Assembly: GCF_001007935.1 (NCBI RefSeq)
Contig: NZ_CP011451.1
Coordinates: 3,968,001-4,032,000 of the forward strand
DNA length: 64,000 nucleotides
Direction of reading: 5' to 3'
DNA from: Nitrosomonas communis
GTDB taxonomy: Bacteria > Pseudomonadota > Gammaproteobacteria > Burkholderiales > Nitrosomonadaceae
This document shows, piece by piece, positions 29,054 to 39,707 of this stretch. The position numbers and the translations under genes are program-made. How positions within the stretch are numbered: the first letter of the stretch is position 1; the number at the start of each line of letters is the position of its first letter. A model generated the notes under the pieces. The model saw only the letters and a program-made list of their open reading frames with translations. It did not search any database and was not told the DNA's origin.

Positions 29054-29545
29054 TTAGAGATTTCCTAGCTCAGCTCGTAGTGCCATGATATTTCTTTCAT
29101 GCAAGCTAATTTGATTACGTAGCTTCTTTATATTTTCATTTTCTGAAATATGGGTATCAGACAACAATTGGGTATGATGAGGCTCAGCTGACCTCATATT
29201 TTTTATAGCTTCATTTAAAGCTTGCTGTATCTCTACCAAATGTTTGGTTTCTGAAGCCAATTCACTCTCAAGAATTTGACGACGATGAACATCTCGCTTT
29301 TTCTGTTGACTATCCGTTACTTTTGGAAACCCTCCTATAGTCAAAGGCGCCCTTGTCATGGCTTTGGCGACGATTCTCGTTTCTGATGAGTTAGTCTGGA
29401 GCTTCTGTCCACCTTTAACTGGTGTATTGGTATAGGTTATATGACCATTTTCATCTACAAGTTTATAAATACCTGCTACTGCATGAGTCGTAATAGTGAA
29501 TAAAACTGCCAACAATGAAGCAATGACAAAATTTTTTTGCCGCAT
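29054..29545 (-). CDS. DUF4124-domain secreted protein, paralogue
   Basis: The frame is open from 29608, but the ATG at 29545 is preferred: GGGAG sits six bases before it and the product then begins MRQKNFVIASLLAVLFTITTHAVA, a clean signal peptide. The mature part starts GIYKLVDENGHITYTNTPVKGGQKL (DUF4124) and ends in a coiled coil (KLRNQISLHERNIMALRAELGNL). It lies 96 bases downstream of glnA; DUF4124 genes commonly accompany glnA in betaproteobacteria, often followed by ntrBC, which is missing here. Confidence 0.75.
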   Translation of the reverse strand: MRQKNFVIASLLAVLFTITTHAVAGIYKLVDENGHITYTNTPVKGGQKLQTNSSETRIVAKAMTRAPLTIGGFPKVTDSQQKKRDVHRRQILESELASETKHLVEIQQALNEAIKNMRSAEPHHTQLLSDTHISENENIKKLRNQISLHERNIMALRAELGNL

Positions 29546-29641
29546 AGCCATCTCCCGACTGAAAAAATTAAAATTAATTAAATTTTCAATCAAATGATGC
29601 TTAGGCAATAAATTAATAAACGCCTCAAATTCGACTTTTAT

Positions 29642-31051
29642 TTACAAACTGTAATACATTGAGAACTCAACAGGATGCGTATTAATCCGATAAAGCATCG
29701 CCTCTTCTATTTTTAATGTAATGTATGCATCAATCATATCATTGGAGAATACACCACCTCGAGTAAGAAATTCACGGTCCTTATCCAGATTCTCCAGCGC
29801 TTCCTCTAAGGAATTACAAGTCCCCGGAACTTTAGAGGCTTCTTCGGGAGGGAGGTCATAAAGATTTTTATCCATGGGGTCGCCAGGATGAATTTTATTC
29901 TGAATACCATCAAGCCCAGCCATCAACAATGCAGTAAATGCTAAATAGGGATTGGCGATTGGATCAGGAAAACGGATTTCAATACGTCGCTGCTTAGGAT
30001 TGCTGGCATGAGGAATACGCACAGCAGCAGAACGATTACTAGCAGAATAGGCAATATTGACAGGTGCTTCAAAACCAGCAACGAGCCTTTTGTACGAATT
30101 GGTGCCAGGATTGGTAATCGCATTCAGTGCCTTTGCATGCTTGATAACACCCCCAATATAATATAGCGCTGTTTCAGACATTCCAGCATAACCATTTCCA
30201 GAGAACAGGTTCTTTCCATCTTTCCAGATTGATTGATGAACATGCATACCAGAACCATTATCACCCACGATAGGTTTTGGCATAAATGTAGCCGTTTTAC
30301 CATAGGAATGGGCAACATTGTGCACGACGTATTTGAGCATCTGGTTCCAGTCTGCACGCTTGACTAAACTATTAAATCGAGTACCAATTTCACATTGGCC
30401 TGCATTAGCGACTTCATGATGATGAACCTCAACGCTAATGCCCATCTCTTCCAGAACGAGACACATCGCAGAACGAATATCATGGAGCGAATCAACTGGC
30501 GGTACAGGAAAATATCCGCCTTTGACAGTAGGCCGATGTCCAATATTGCCATTTTCATATTTCTTCTTCGAACTCCAGGCAGCTTCCTCTGATTCGATTT
30601 CTAGAAAACACCCTGCCATATTAGTATGCCAACGTACAGAATCAAAAATAAAAAACTCGAGCTCTGGGCCAAAATAAGCAATATCACCGATCCCTGTAGA
30701 TTTAAGGTAGACTTCACCACGCTTTGCTAATGAACGGGGATCACGGATATAACCTTGCCCGTCAGAAGGATCAACCACATCACAGGCAAGGAACAAAGTC
30801 GCTTCATCCATAAACGGATCCATCGTAGCTGTGTCAGGATCAGGCATGAGTAACATATCCGAAGCATGAATTCCCTTCCAGCCCCCAATAGAAGAGCCAT
30901 CAAATGCATGCCCATCCTCAAATTTGTCTGCAGTAAAAGCATGAGCAGGAACGGTTACATGATGTTCCTTACCGTTAGTATCAGTAAAACGCAGATCAAC
31001 AAATTTAACTTCATGGTCTTGAATTTTCTTTAAAACATCAGCTACTGCCAT
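29642..31051 (-). CDS. glnA: Glutamine synthetase, type I
   Basis: Makes glutamine from glutamate, ammonium and ATP; the main entry of ammonium into biomass. 469 aa, as expected for the dodecameric GSI-beta form. It shows [23 protein letters not shown], the ATP loop [25 protein letters not shown] and the adenylylation tyrosine Y398 in NLYDLPPEE, so activity should be controlled by GlnE. No sigma-54 promoter was recognised in the upstream 430 bases. Confidence 0.97.
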   Translation of the reverse strand: MAVADVLKKIQDHEVKFVDLRFTDTNGKEHHVTVPAHAFTADKFEDGHAFDGSSIGGWKGIHASDMLLMPDPDTATMDPFMDEATLFLACDVVDPSDGQGYIRDPRSLAKRGEVYLKSTGIGDIAYFGPELEFFIFDSVRWHTNMAGCFLEIESEEAAWSSKKKYENGNIGHRPTVKGGYFPVPPVDSLHDIRSAMCLVLEEMGISVEVHHHEVANAGQCEIGTRFNSLVKRADWNQMLKYVVHNVAHSYGKTATFMPKPIVGDNGSGMHVHQSIWKDGKNLFSGNGYAGMSETALYYIGGVIKHAKALNAITNPGTNSYKRLVAGFEAPVNIAYSASNRSAAVRIPHASNPKQRRIEIRFPDPIANPYLAFTALLMAGLDGIQNKIHPGDPMDKNLYDLPPEEASKVPGTCNSLEEALENLDKDREFLTRGGVFSNDMIDAYITLKIEEAMLYRINTHPVEFSMYYSL

Positions 31052-31472
31052 TTTAATCTCCAGAGAGGCATTATGGTTTTGTAAAAGCTATAAAAAATCG
31101 CATAAGTATATGCAGCGTGAAATAGGAAATAAAAATACTATTCTTTTGATACGTAACAAATAACAGATCCCTATAGTCATTAAGTTTACTGCTTAAAATC
31201 ATACTCAGAAATATTATTCTGGAATATTTGTATCACGCAGGATAGTAGAAATGGAAAATCCAGCACAGACATTTAATTAGCAAGCTGCAAGCATTCGTTC
31301 TGGAATTTAAACCATTTATTAATTATATAATAATCCTGTAATTTTGCCTTCTTTACCAATTGCTATTCAAATATTGTCACCCTATCCTTATTCATGCTCA
31401 TCTAGGATATTTATTTATCGGTATACCAGCATGAAATTAAGGCCAGAATTTAATCATTTGCAATTGGGAAGC
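31052..31472. other. Non-coding gap upstream of glnA
   Basis: About 420 A+T-rich bases between glnA and the transporter relic. I see short open frames without family resemblance or ribosome sites, and no repeat copy. It presumably holds the glnA promoter. Confidence 0.5.
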
Positions 31473-31770
31473 GGCATGGATGTTCATCATCCCACCAAGG
31501 CAGCATGCAAGAAAAATCAGCAATTTTACTGACTTGGGAAAGTGCAAATAAAATTGCTTATGATGCTTTTGTTATTTGGTGCTGGCTTAAGCCTTGAGAC
31601 TACAATTAAAAAAACTGGTGTTGCGAGATGGTTAAGTGTCAGTGTATGGAATCCAAACAATCTCTGGGTTGATATTTTCATATCGCGATTGATTGTATTT
31701 GCAATTTTTTGACAAAATTTGCGCCCGATATTGCTACTATTATGATTTTATTGCCTAGATTCGATGTACT
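31473..31770 (+). pseudogene. SLC13/DASS-type anion transporter relic
   Basis: Three successive frames give pieces in the right order: AWMFIIPPRQHARK, then AILLTWESANKIAYD, then LLLFGAGLSLETTIKKTGVARWLS, then LTKFAPDIATIMILLP. This matches the SLC13 pattern W-x-A-x-K-I-PW-x-LLLFGGGLSLA...TGLAxWL and T-x-x-x-S-NTATxxxLLP. Frame changes and stops make it non-functional, and both ends of the gene are missing. Confidence 0.65.
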
Positions 31771-31950
31771 AGTGATCACTTATAGCAACTACAACGTCGA
31801 ACGCAATCGTATACCCTAGTTTCGTAACCATTTACCAAATGATAGATACCAGCTTAAAGCTCAATCTGATTGGAATTACCGTTTTGACGAGCTTTTCTTA
31901 TTGTGCGGGTACTTTTCAGATAATTGCCAATTGGTTGAGATAACAAAACA

Positions 31951-32346
31951 ATGATGCCACAAAATGATGTCGAAAAATTCCGCATTGATAAATGGCTATA
32001 TGCTGCCCGTTTTTTTAAGACACGCTCTTTAGCAGCAGAAGCAATAGAACGCGGGAAAGTATACATTAATGGTGCGCGGGTCAAACCAGCCAAGATTGTA
32101 GCAATAGGCGATATGCTCACTATTCGGATTGCGCATTATCAATACGAAATCAAAGTGCTAGCATTATCGAATAGACGGGGGCCAGCATCAGAGGCGCAAC
32201 AACTCTATCAGGAAACTGAGGCAAGCCGTAAAGCACGCGAAGTGCTGGCTGAGCAAACTAAAATCCAGTCACAGCAATTTTATACCAAAGGCAGGCCCAC
32301 CAAACGTGATCGGCGTGAAATAGACCGTTTCAAAAACCGGCAATAG
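31951..32346 (+). CDS. hslR: Heat shock protein 15, S4 RNA-binding protein
   Basis: 131 aa. The S4 domain spans about 8-66 (KFRIDKWLYAARFFKTRSLA, GKVYINGARVKPAKIV), followed by a basic C-terminal tail (RPTKRDRREIDRFK). Hsp15 recycles 50S subunits that carry a stalled nascent chain. Length and tail match the family. The gene is monocistronic here. Confidence 0.9.
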   Translation: MMPQNDVEKFRIDKWLYAARFFKTRSLAAEAIERGKVYINGARVKPAKIVAIGDMLTIRIAHYQYEIKVLALSNRRGPASEAQQLYQETEASRKAREVLAEQTKIQSQQFYTKGRPTKRDRREIDRFKNRQ

Positions 32347-32408
32347 TATTCACACATGTATCGTTTGGTAATTCAATTTTGTTCAAGTTAGCAGGATTTT
32401 TCAAAGGG

Positions 32409-32511
32409 ATTCCATTGCTAAATCAAAACTAACTTTGTCGGCTTCACCTTGCCGTATTATTGATATTGTCTGCGGTGCACCTTCGCGTCATGTTTGATTT
32501 GGAAATGGAGT
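32409..32511 (-). repeat. MITE-like repeat, copy F (inverted)
   Basis: 103 bp in the orientation of copy B: ACTTTGTCGGCTTCACCTTG, then the TATTATTGATATTGTCTGCGG core, then the right arm TTTGATTTGGAAATGGAGT. It lies between hslR and the porin gene. Confidence 0.85.
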
Positions 32512-32773
32512 AACTTTCGGTTTTACACAGAATATTTCCGAATCTTCCAACCTTGCACCGCCAGCTACAGCGTACTCCATAATATGTACAGAAATCATTT
32601 AACAACTTAATATTGGTCATGCACAACTTTTTGTTTCGAGTTTCGAGCACCAAAATGTTCATTACTGCATCGATTGGATAAAGGTACTATTTGGTGCAAT
32701 AAACAAGCAAATAAAGTTGTTTTTAAATATTTTTTTTAAAACAATTTTACAAAATAATTTCTCTGTTGTACAA

Positions 32774-32792
32774 AAGCAACATAATGTTGCTT
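32774..32792. promoter_or_regulatory. Perfect 19-bp palindrome upstream of the porin
   Basis: AAGCAACAT-A-ATGTTGCTT: two perfect 9-bp arms around one base, 171 bases before the porin ATG in an otherwise A+T-rich 450-base leader region. It looks like a dimer-protein operator. It shares the GCAAC half-site with the Fur/Zur-type palindromes at 59139 and 59653 but with wider spacing (5 instead of 3 bases between GCAAC and GTTGC). Confidence 0.55.
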
Positions 32793-32963
32793 AAAATCGA
32801 AAATTTAATTGTTTTTAGTTGCGCCCCTAATTTATGTTGGGCACAATTTACCTAACCTTTCCAGTTCGGAAGGTCTGGATAATGAGAAGTTAAATAAAAA
32901 CAAAGTTTAATAGGTTTTCAGCATAACAACCCCCGTCTTTTTAATTTTAAAGGAGAGTTTCAC

Positions 32964-34223
32964 ATGAAAAAGAAACTAATTGCGCTGGGAGTGGCTGGTG
33001 CACTTGCAGCTCCACTGATGGCCTCAGCACAAGGCACCCATGTCACCATTTTTGGTCGAGTGCAAGCTGAGTATGCCACAGTTGATACCAAGGGCAATGG
33101 CGCTCAAACAGGCGTACTTGATGATGCAGCCCAATCACGCTGGGGTCTGCAAGTAGCAGAAGATCTTGGAATGGGCTTCAGAGCAATGGGCCGCGTAGAG
33201 TTCTCTTTTAACCCTGGTTCCGGCAGATCTGATAGCGCTCGTGAACAATGGGTCGGTCTTGGCAGCAATCAGTGGGGTGAAGTGAAATTCGGTCGAGTTC
33301 AATCACCCTTCAAGGATTTTGCCGGCGGTCACACGATTGATCCTTTCTCCTACACCAGCCTCCATGCTAATGGTAGCGGTGGTCTGATGGTTGCCTCACA
33401 AAATGGTTTAGGATCAGGTGACAACAGCTTTGTCAACAGTGCAGCACGCTACGATTCACCTGTAGTTGAAGGGTTTCAAATGTCAGCTATGTTGATGCCG
33501 GGTGATGCCAGAAAACTGGATCCGTCCAGATCGGATCCAACCTCAGCAGGATTTACTCCTGGCGTTCTTGATCCACTCGCTATTGGCCAACCATTCACTG
33601 GTGCCAATTCTGGTGGTGAAGATGGTGAATGGGACTTCCAGGTTGCAGGTAAATATAGTAACCAGTTCGATGCACTTGGTCTCGACATCTTCGGTGGTTA
33701 TTCACGTGACAATGTCAGCAATCGGATGAAAAGTTTAGGCGGTGTACTCAATGACGAAGAAATCTGGCGTGGTGGTGCACTGATTTCTTTTGCCGATCTG
33801 CGTGTCCGTGGTCAATATGAATATGTTAACAATGCTAATCCGTTAGGCGGTGCTGCCACTTGTACTACCGCTGCTGCTTTCGGGAATGCTGTCGGCTCAC
33901 TGAGCCTTGATGGCCGCGGGCAATGTAACTCCGCCATGAATGCTAATGGCGATGGTTATCTCTGGTTCGCAGGTGTCGATTACACAATCGGTAATACCAT
34001 GCTTATCGCACAAGGTGGTATGGCTCATGCCTACAGCCTTAGTGGTGGAGCTGGTTCAAAAGATGTGGAAAACATTACCGCAGGTGTCATTCATAGCCTG
34101 AGCAGACGCTCCAGTCTGTTTGGTGGTTATCAGCGTGTCTGGGTAAAAGACAGAAATCTTGCCGCGATTGGACAAGATGGGGATCGTAATGTTTATTCAG
34201 TAGGTCTACGCCACGACTTCTAA
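32964..34223 (+). CDS. General outer-membrane porin (Gram-negative porin family)
   Basis: 419 aa with signal peptide MKKKLIALGVAGALAAPLMASA, then THVTIFGRVQAEYATVD, the first strand of betaproteobacterial trimeric porins. DDAAQSRWGLQVAEDLGMG and WVGLGSNQWGEVKFGR follow, and the protein ends ...YSVGLRHDF with the terminal phenylalanine needed for BAM insertion. A strong ribosome site (AGGAGAG) precedes the ATG, and a clean terminator follows, so it is a highly expressed single-gene unit. Selectivity cannot be judged. Confidence 0.92.
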   Translation: MKKKLIALGVAGALAAPLMASAQGTHVTIFGRVQAEYATVDTKGNGAQTGVLDDAAQSRWGLQVAEDLGMGFRAMGRVEFSFNPGSGRSDSAREQWVGLGSNQWGEVKFGRVQSPFKDFAGGHTIDPFSYTSLHANGSGGLMVASQNGLGSGDNSFVNSAARYDSPVVEGFQMSAMLMPGDARKLDPSRSDPTSAGFTPGVLDPLAIGQPFTGANSGGEDGEWDFQVAGKYSNQFDALGLDIFGGYSRDNVSNRMKSLGGVLNDEEIWRGGALISFADLRVRGQYEYVNNANPLGGAATCTTAAAFGNAVGSLSLDGRGQCNSAMNANGDGYLWFAGVDYTIGNTMLIAQGGMAHAYSLSGGAGSKDVENITAGVIHSLSRRSSLFGGYQRVWVKDRNLAAIGQDGDRNVYSVGLRHDF

Positions 34224-34241
34224 ACAAGTCTATAGCAAAAC

Positions 34242-34270
34242 AAAAAGGGCGTCAGTAGATGCCCTTTTTT
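34242..34270 (+). terminator. Rho-independent terminator of the porin gene
   Basis: AAAGGGCGTC-AGTA-GATGCCCTTT forms a stem of about 9-10 bp followed by a T-run, 18 bases after the porin stop. Confidence 0.9.
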
Positions 34271-34360
34271 ATTCGAAGAAAACAATTACAGTAGAAAAAT
34301 ATATTATTAATCATCCTAATCCGTTGGGAAGCTCTCCATCACACAAGACATGTTTTGTAA

Positions 34361-35854
34361 TCAGCGACGGGTCTTACCCAGTATGGAGCCAAGTATGCCG
34401 CGCATGATCTGTCGACCGATCTCAGTGCCTACGGTTCGGGCAGCACTTCTCGCCATTGATTCTATGATTCCCTGAGGTTGGCGTCCAGAACGTTTGCTGA
34501 CCTCTTTCTTGCCGAGTATGTCACGCCAGTCAAATCCAGGATCGCCTTCTGGCTGCATTTCCTTGCCAGTTTTCTTTTCGACTTGATCTTTCAGAATTTC
34601 ATAGGCTGACTCACGATCAATAATTTCCTCATAGTATCCAGAAATGCTTGACTTACGAATTATTTTTTGCCGCTCCAGATCTGTTACAGGGCCGAGACGA
34701 CTCATGGGTGGAAAAATTTTACCTATTTCAACTGGCTGAGGGCGCCCTTTCTCATCCAGAAAAGAAATCAAGGCATCACCTACGGCCAGCTCTGTAATCG
34801 CTGCTTCAACATCGATTTGCGGGTTAGGACGAAATGTTTGTGCAGCCGATTTGACTGCTTTTTGATCTTTAGGAGTAAATGCCCGCAATGCATGCTGAAC
34901 ACGATTCCCAAGCTGTCCAAGTATGACGTCAGGAATATCCAGTGGATTTTGACTAACAAAATAAATACCCACTGCTTTCGAGCGAATTAATCGCACCACC
35001 TGCTCGATTTTGTTTAACAACACTCTAGGCGCATCATTAAATAATAAATGGGCTTCATCGAAAAAAAATACCAGCTTGGGTTTATCCAGATCTCCCACCT
35101 CAGGGAGATTCTCATATAACTCTGAAAGCAGCCAGAGCAATAAAGTGGCATAAAGACGTGGCGTATTATGCAGAGTCTCGGCTGACAAAATACTGATCAC
35201 TCCTCTTCCATCTGCATTCGTTTGCAAGAGATCTGCAAAATTCAGCATCGGCTCTCCAAAGAGATGCTCGCCCCCTTCATGCTCCAATTGCAATAATCCT
35301 CGCTGGATCGCACCCACAGATGCGGCTGAGATATTGCCATATTGAGCTGCAAGCTTTTGAGCATTCTGCGAAGCATACTGCAACATAGCACGCAAATCCT
35401 TCAGATCGAGTAATAACCAACCCTGATCATCCGCAACTTTAAAGACCGCTGTTAATACCCCAGTTTGGGTATCATTGAGGTTAAGTATGCGCGCAAGTAG
35501 CACAGGTCCCACATCTGAAATCGTAGCGCGCAAGGGATGCCCTTTCTGACCAAAAACATCCCAATAAATCACTGGATTGTCAGCATATTCGATGGATGCT
35601 AAACCGAGCTCCTTAGCTCGCGCTTCTACTTTTATGTTACCTCCGCCAGGCTGACTCAGTCCTGATAGATCTCCTTTGATATCTGCCATGAACACAGGAA
35701 TACCTACGCGGGAGAATTGTTCTGCCAGAACCTGTAAAGTCACCGTCTTACCTGTGCCAGTCGCCCCAGCAATAAGACCATGCCGATTAGCCATTGGAAG
35801 CAAAAGATCCAGTGTTGACCTTCTCGACTGCGCTATGATTAATTTATCGCTCAT
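34361..35854 (-). CDS. HerA-like ATPase, DUF853/YjgR family
   Basis: 497 aa with Walker A GATGTGKT (30-37) near the N-terminus and Walker [13 protein letters not shown], plus arginine-rich [20 protein letters not shown]. This is the DUF853 family related to the HerA/FtsK group of hexameric DNA translocases; cellular function is not settled. The C-terminal domain ends in a basic tail. No NurA-like nuclease is adjacent, so an HerA-NurA role is not supported. It is transcribed away from the ABC transporter genes. Confidence 0.85.
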   Translation of the reverse strand: MSDKLIIAQSRRSTLDLLLPMANRHGLIAGATGTGKTVTLQVLAEQFSRVGIPVFMADIKGDLSGLSQPGGGNIKVEARAKELGLASIEYADNPVIYWDVFGQKGHPLRATISDVGPVLLARILNLNDTQTGVLTAVFKVADDQGWLLLDLKDLRAMLQYASQNAQKLAAQYGNISAASVGAIQRGLLQLEHEGGEHLFGEPMLNFADLLQTNADGRGVISILSAETLHNTPRLYATLLLWLLSELYENLPEVGDLDKPKLVFFFDEAHLLFNDAPRVLLNKIEQVVRLIRSKAVGIYFVSQNPLDIPDVILGQLGNRVQHALRAFTPKDQKAVKSAAQTFRPNPQIDVEAAITELAVGDALISFLDEKGRPQPVEIGKIFPPMSRLGPVTDLERQKIIRKSSISGYYEEIIDRESAYEILKDQVEKKTGKEMQPEGDPGFDWRDILGKKEVSKRSGRQPQGIIESMARSAARTVGTEIGRQIMRGILGSILGKTRR

Positions 35855-36076
35855 ATTTTAAAATTAAGTATGAATTAAAAATCAATTTCCTATTCTCTGA
35901 ATAATTTGCGAATCCTATACCAGACTCAATCTTATCAGCTCTGATATTTGCAGCCTCCTAACCTAACTTTACTCTAGTAGAAATAGTTATTATGCCTGTA
36001 ATGTAAAACTTACAAGCAAATTACACTACAATATTTATTCAACTCCTTTTGATAATCATAGCAAATTTAAATTATT

Positions 36077-37612
36077 ATGCCCTTTGACCCGGTTATTCTT
36101 TGGACTGATGCGCTAGTTTACTTGCTTGTAGCTACTGTGCTCGCTATGGGGTGGCACATGCAGCGCCACACTCACTTGTTAATGCCATGGCGACGGGTAA
36201 CCCATAGTGCAAGTGGTATGGCTGCTCTGACTGTTCTGTTTTTTTTCATCCTGATCGGGCTACTCGATACCATCCATTTTCGCCCTGCTTTAGATAAAGT
36301 CAGCGATAATTTGGGTGAAAAGGTCTACAGTGTTGAAGTATTGAGTCTTTTTGATATCATTGCGACGCCGTTACGTATTCGTGTGGAAAAAACTTATTCA
36401 GCGCCTCTTTCAGCCTATCTGTATACAAAAGAAACTGTGGAATTACCTAATGGCAGTCAAGCACGGGAGTTTACCAGGCTGACGTTCGGTGGTGCCCACC
36501 TAGAGGATCCGGAAGTACAGAGGATAAGCGATATTACTGAGCGATCTATCAGAGGTGCGGCATGGGGATTATTGACCTGGAGTTTAATGGTGATTAGCTT
36601 GGGTATGCTATTGGCCAGGTGGCATAAGATAAATTTTCTACAAATGCAGTCCAAAATTTGGGGTGGCGCTACCGAAACACCGTGGCACGTCATCATGATT
36701 ACGCTTGGGTTAGTTCTCATTTTGCTGGGTATAGTTGTTACTCTATCAACCCACTACCATGTGCTGGGTACCGACAAGGTAGGACAGGATGTGCTGTATC
36801 AATCGCTCAAGAGCATTCGCACTGGGCTCGTAATTGGCACATTGACTACGCTCATCATGCTCCCTTTCGCACTGTTATTAGGGATCGCTGCCGGCTACTT
36901 CCGCGGTTGGGTAGATGATATTATCCAGTATACCTACACGACGTTAAGCTCGATTCCCAGCGTTCTACTCATTGCTGCCGCAGTTTTGATGATGCAGGTA
37001 TACATCGAAACTCACCCGGAAATGTTTGAGACTATTTTAGCGCGCGCTGATCTACGTTTATTATTTCTTTGTATCATACTTGGCATCACCAGTTGGACAG
37101 GCTTATGCCGACTATTGCGAGGAGAGACCCTGAAATTGCGTGAAATGGAATACATTCAGGCTGCACATGCATTTGCTATTTCACATTGGCGGATTATCAG
37201 CCGGCATATTCTCCCCAACGTCATGCATATCGTCTTGATCGCTATTGTGATGGATTTCAGTAGCCTAGTGTTGGCAGAAGCTGTACTTTCATATGTAGGC
37301 GTCGGTGTTGACCCTTCCATGATCAGTTTTGGTACCATGATTAATGCAGCCAGGCTAGAAATGGCGCGGGAGCCAATGGTATGGTGGACACTGCTCGCAG
37401 CATTTGGATTCATGTTTGTACTCGTGTTAAGTATCAACCTTTTTGCCGATGCAATTCAGAATGCATTTAACCCACGCATTAGAACATTATCAGAAAGAGC
37501 CAGCAGGTCATCTCATCGACCAGATAAAATGTTGCCATCCAATCCGTCTCCATCCCGACCAGCTTCTGCTGCCCTCCCTCCCGAAGCAAAAAACAACAAA
37601 GTACACTCATGA
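36077..37612 (+). CDS. Peptide-type ABC transporter permease (DppC/OppC-like)
   Basis: 511 aa, larger than usual DppC proteins (about 300). The N-terminal half has several extra membrane helices and a long periplasmic segment (about 75-170). The C-terminal half is the binding-protein-dependent transport domain with the EAA-type loop EYIQAAHAFAISHWRIISRHILPNV and AEAVLSYVGVGVDPSMISFG. It overlaps the ATPase gene by four bases (ATGA). No DppB-type second permease or binding protein is adjacent, so the complete importer must draw them from elsewhere or the extended protein works alone. Confidence 0.82.
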   Translation: MPFDPVILWTDALVYLLVATVLAMGWHMQRHTHLLMPWRRVTHSASGMAALTVLFFFILIGLLDTIHFRPALDKVSDNLGEKVYSVEVLSLFDIIATPLRIRVEKTYSAPLSAYLYTKETVELPNGSQAREFTRLTFGGAHLEDPEVQRISDITERSIRGAAWGLLTWSLMVISLGMLLARWHKINFLQMQSKIWGGATETPWHVIMITLGLVLILLGIVVTLSTHYHVLGTDKVGQDVLYQSLKSIRTGLVIGTLTTLIMLPFALLLGIAAGYFRGWVDDIIQYTYTTLSSIPSVLLIAAAVLMMQVYIETHPEMFETILARADLRLLFLCIILGITSWTGLCRLLRGETLKLREMEYIQAAHAFAISHWRIISRHILPNVMHIVLIAIVMDFSSLVLAEAVLSYVGVGVDPSMISFGTMINAARLEMAREPMVWWTLLAAFGFMFVLVLSINLFADAIQNAFNPRIRTLSERASRSSHRPDKMLPSNPSPSRPASAALPPEAKNNKVHS

Positions 37613-39675
37613 TGCCACTGCTGGAAATTGCGAAACTCAAAACCGTTCTAAATACTGGTTCAGCACCCATTCATGCAGTAGATGGGCTGGAATTAAAAAT
37701 TTTCAAAGGCGAAACATTTGCTTTACTGGGAGAATCCGGTTGCGGGAAATCCATGACGGCTCTTTCCATCATGCGCCTGTTACCGGAAATAGCTGAAATT
37801 ATTGAAGGCCATATCAAGCTTGACGGCAATGATTTATTGCTTTTACCAGAAACTGACATGCGGAAAGTGCGGGGTAAGCGCATCAGCATGATTTTCCAGG
37901 AACCCATGCTCAGCCTGAATCCAGTCATGACTATTGCCTCACAAATTAAAGAAGTATTGAAACAACATTTTATTTTGCATCACACTCACCTGCACAAACG
38001 TATCCTGGAGCTATTGCAGCAAGTTGGCATCCCGGATGCCCCGCGCCGCATGACTGAATTCCCATTTCAGTTTTCTGGTGGAATGAAGCAGCGCGTGATG
38101 ATCGCCATGGCACTCGCAGGTGAACCTGAGCTACTTATCGCAGATGAACCGACTACTGCATTGGATGTCACGATTCAAGCTCAGGTACTTGATCTCATGC
38201 GCGATCTCCAGCAACGTACCCATATGGCGATCCTGCTGATAACCCATGACTTAGGCGTTGTTGCTGAAATAGCGCATCGTATTGCCGTCATGTATGCGGG
38301 AGAAATTATCGAGACTGCAACCTGTAAAGATTTTTTTCAGCAGCCTGCCCATCCTTATTCACAAAAATTATTTGCCGCTTTACCAGAAAGAGCCAAACGT
38401 AATCAAGGTCTTGCTGTGATAAGCGGCAATGTCCCTCTCCTGTCACAAGCATTTCAAGGTTGTCGTTTTGCAGAACGCTGTGATCATGCTTGGGAACTAT
38501 GCCGCCAGACAGTACCCGAGTGGATCGAAATAACACCTGGCCATCGGGTTAAGTGTCACCTCTTCAGTAAAGAAAAAAGATCTGAATACCAAGTGAATAG
38601 GACGGAAAAACAAACAACTTCATCTGTTGAGACTTATCAGCCAACACATCATCAGGACTCAGCGTTATTGAATGTTACTAATCTCAAAATTCATTTCCCT
38701 ATCTACCAAGGCTTATTAAGACATACTGCTGGATATGTTAAAGCTGTCGATGGTATTTCGCTTACGATTACTTCAGGAAAAACGCTTGCGTTAGTAGGTG
38801 AATCAGGCTGTGGCAAAACCACAGTGGGCAAAGGTATTTGCCTACTTATACCAGTTACAGAAGGAAGTGTACAGTTTAATGGATCCGAGCTTACTGGATT
38901 ACCACGTCATCAGCTGCGTAAGAAGCGAACTGAATTTCAGATTATTTTTCAGGATCCTTACTCATCCTTGAATCCTAGAATGCGCATTATTGATATTCTT
39001 GAAGAAGGGATGAATGCATTAACCCCTGATGATCCTCACCGAATAAAACCTGAGCAACCGTTATCCTCATATCAAAAAGAAAATAGGATAGACGAGCTCC
39101 TCCAACGCGTAGGTTTGCCACCTGAAGCGAAATGGCGCTATCCGCATGAATTTTCTGGCGGTCAGCGACAGCGGATAGCCATTGCTCGTGCTTTGGCGGT
39201 TAATCCTAAGCTATTGATTTGTGATGAACCCACGAGTGCTCTGGATGTTTCCGTACAAGCACAAATCCTAAATTTGCTCAGAACTTTACAGCAGAACTTA
39301 GGTCTTGCTTATTTGTTCATTACGCACAATATATCGGTAGTAGAATACCTGGCTGATGAAGTAGCTGTCATGTATCTGGGGAGAATTGTTGAAAAAGGCT
39401 ATGTGGATGAGATACTAAATACTCCCAAACATCCTTACACACAAGCACTTCTTTCGTCAGTGCCAGCGATCGAAGCAACCTCCAAGCGCCCAAATAGGAC
39501 TCACCTGAAAGGGGAATTACCTTCTCCTGCCAATACACCATCAGGTTGCTACTTTCACCCTCGGTGTCCTTATGTCATGCCAATTTGCCGGAAAATCTAT
39601 CCGGAAAAAAGTACATTTAGCCCGACACATAGTGCACATTGCTACCTTTATTCACAGAATCAGAATTCAGCTTAA
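37609..39675 (+). CDS. Fused double-ATPase of a peptide/nickel-type ABC transporter (DppDF-like)
   Basis: 688 aa carrying two complete ABC domains: Walker A GESGCGKS at 41-48 with signature FSGGMKQR, and Walker A GESGCGKT at 397-404 with signature FSGGQRQR. Each half ends in the oligopeptide-transporter C-terminal motif with clustered cysteines (GCRFAERCDHAWELC, GCYFHPRCPYVMPIC). This equals DppD plus DppF, or YejF-type fusions. Coupled translation with the upstream permease supports one transporter. Confidence 0.9.
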   Translation: MMPLLEIAKLKTVLNTGSAPIHAVDGLELKIFKGETFALLGESGCGKSMTALSIMRLLPEIAEIIEGHIKLDGNDLLLLPETDMRKVRGKRISMIFQEPMLSLNPVMTIASQIKEVLKQHFILHHTHLHKRILELLQQVGIPDAPRRMTEFPFQFSGGMKQRVMIAMALAGEPELLIADEPTTALDVTIQAQVLDLMRDLQQRTHMAILLITHDLGVVAEIAHRIAVMYAGEIIETATCKDFFQQPAHPYSQKLFAALPERAKRNQGLAVISGNVPLLSQAFQGCRFAERCDHAWELCRQTVPEWIEITPGHRVKCHLFSKEKRSEYQVNRTEKQTTSSVETYQPTHHQDSALLNVTNLKIHFPIYQGLLRHTAGYVKAVDGISLTITSGKTLALVGESGCGKTTVGKGICLLIPVTEGSVQFNGSELTGLPRHQLRKKRTEFQIIFQDPYSSLNPRMRIIDILEEGMNALTPDDPHRIKPEQPLSSYQKENRIDELLQRVGLPPEAKWRYPHEFSGGQRQRIAIARALAVNPKLLICDEPTSALDVSVQAQILNLLRTLQQNLGLAYLFITHNISVVEYLADEVAVMYLGRIVEKGYVDEILNTPKHPYTQALLSSVPAIEATSKRPNRTHLKGELPSPANTPSGCYFHPRCPYVMPICRKIYPEKSTFSPTHSAHCYLYSQNQNSA

Positions 39676-39707
39676 CCAAATAATAAAGTATTTAAGGATT
39701 TTTAATA

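Noticed and set aside
31052-31330. Sigma-54 promoter for glnA
   Set aside because: No TGGC-N8-TGCA-type element is visible upstream of glnA on the minus strand.
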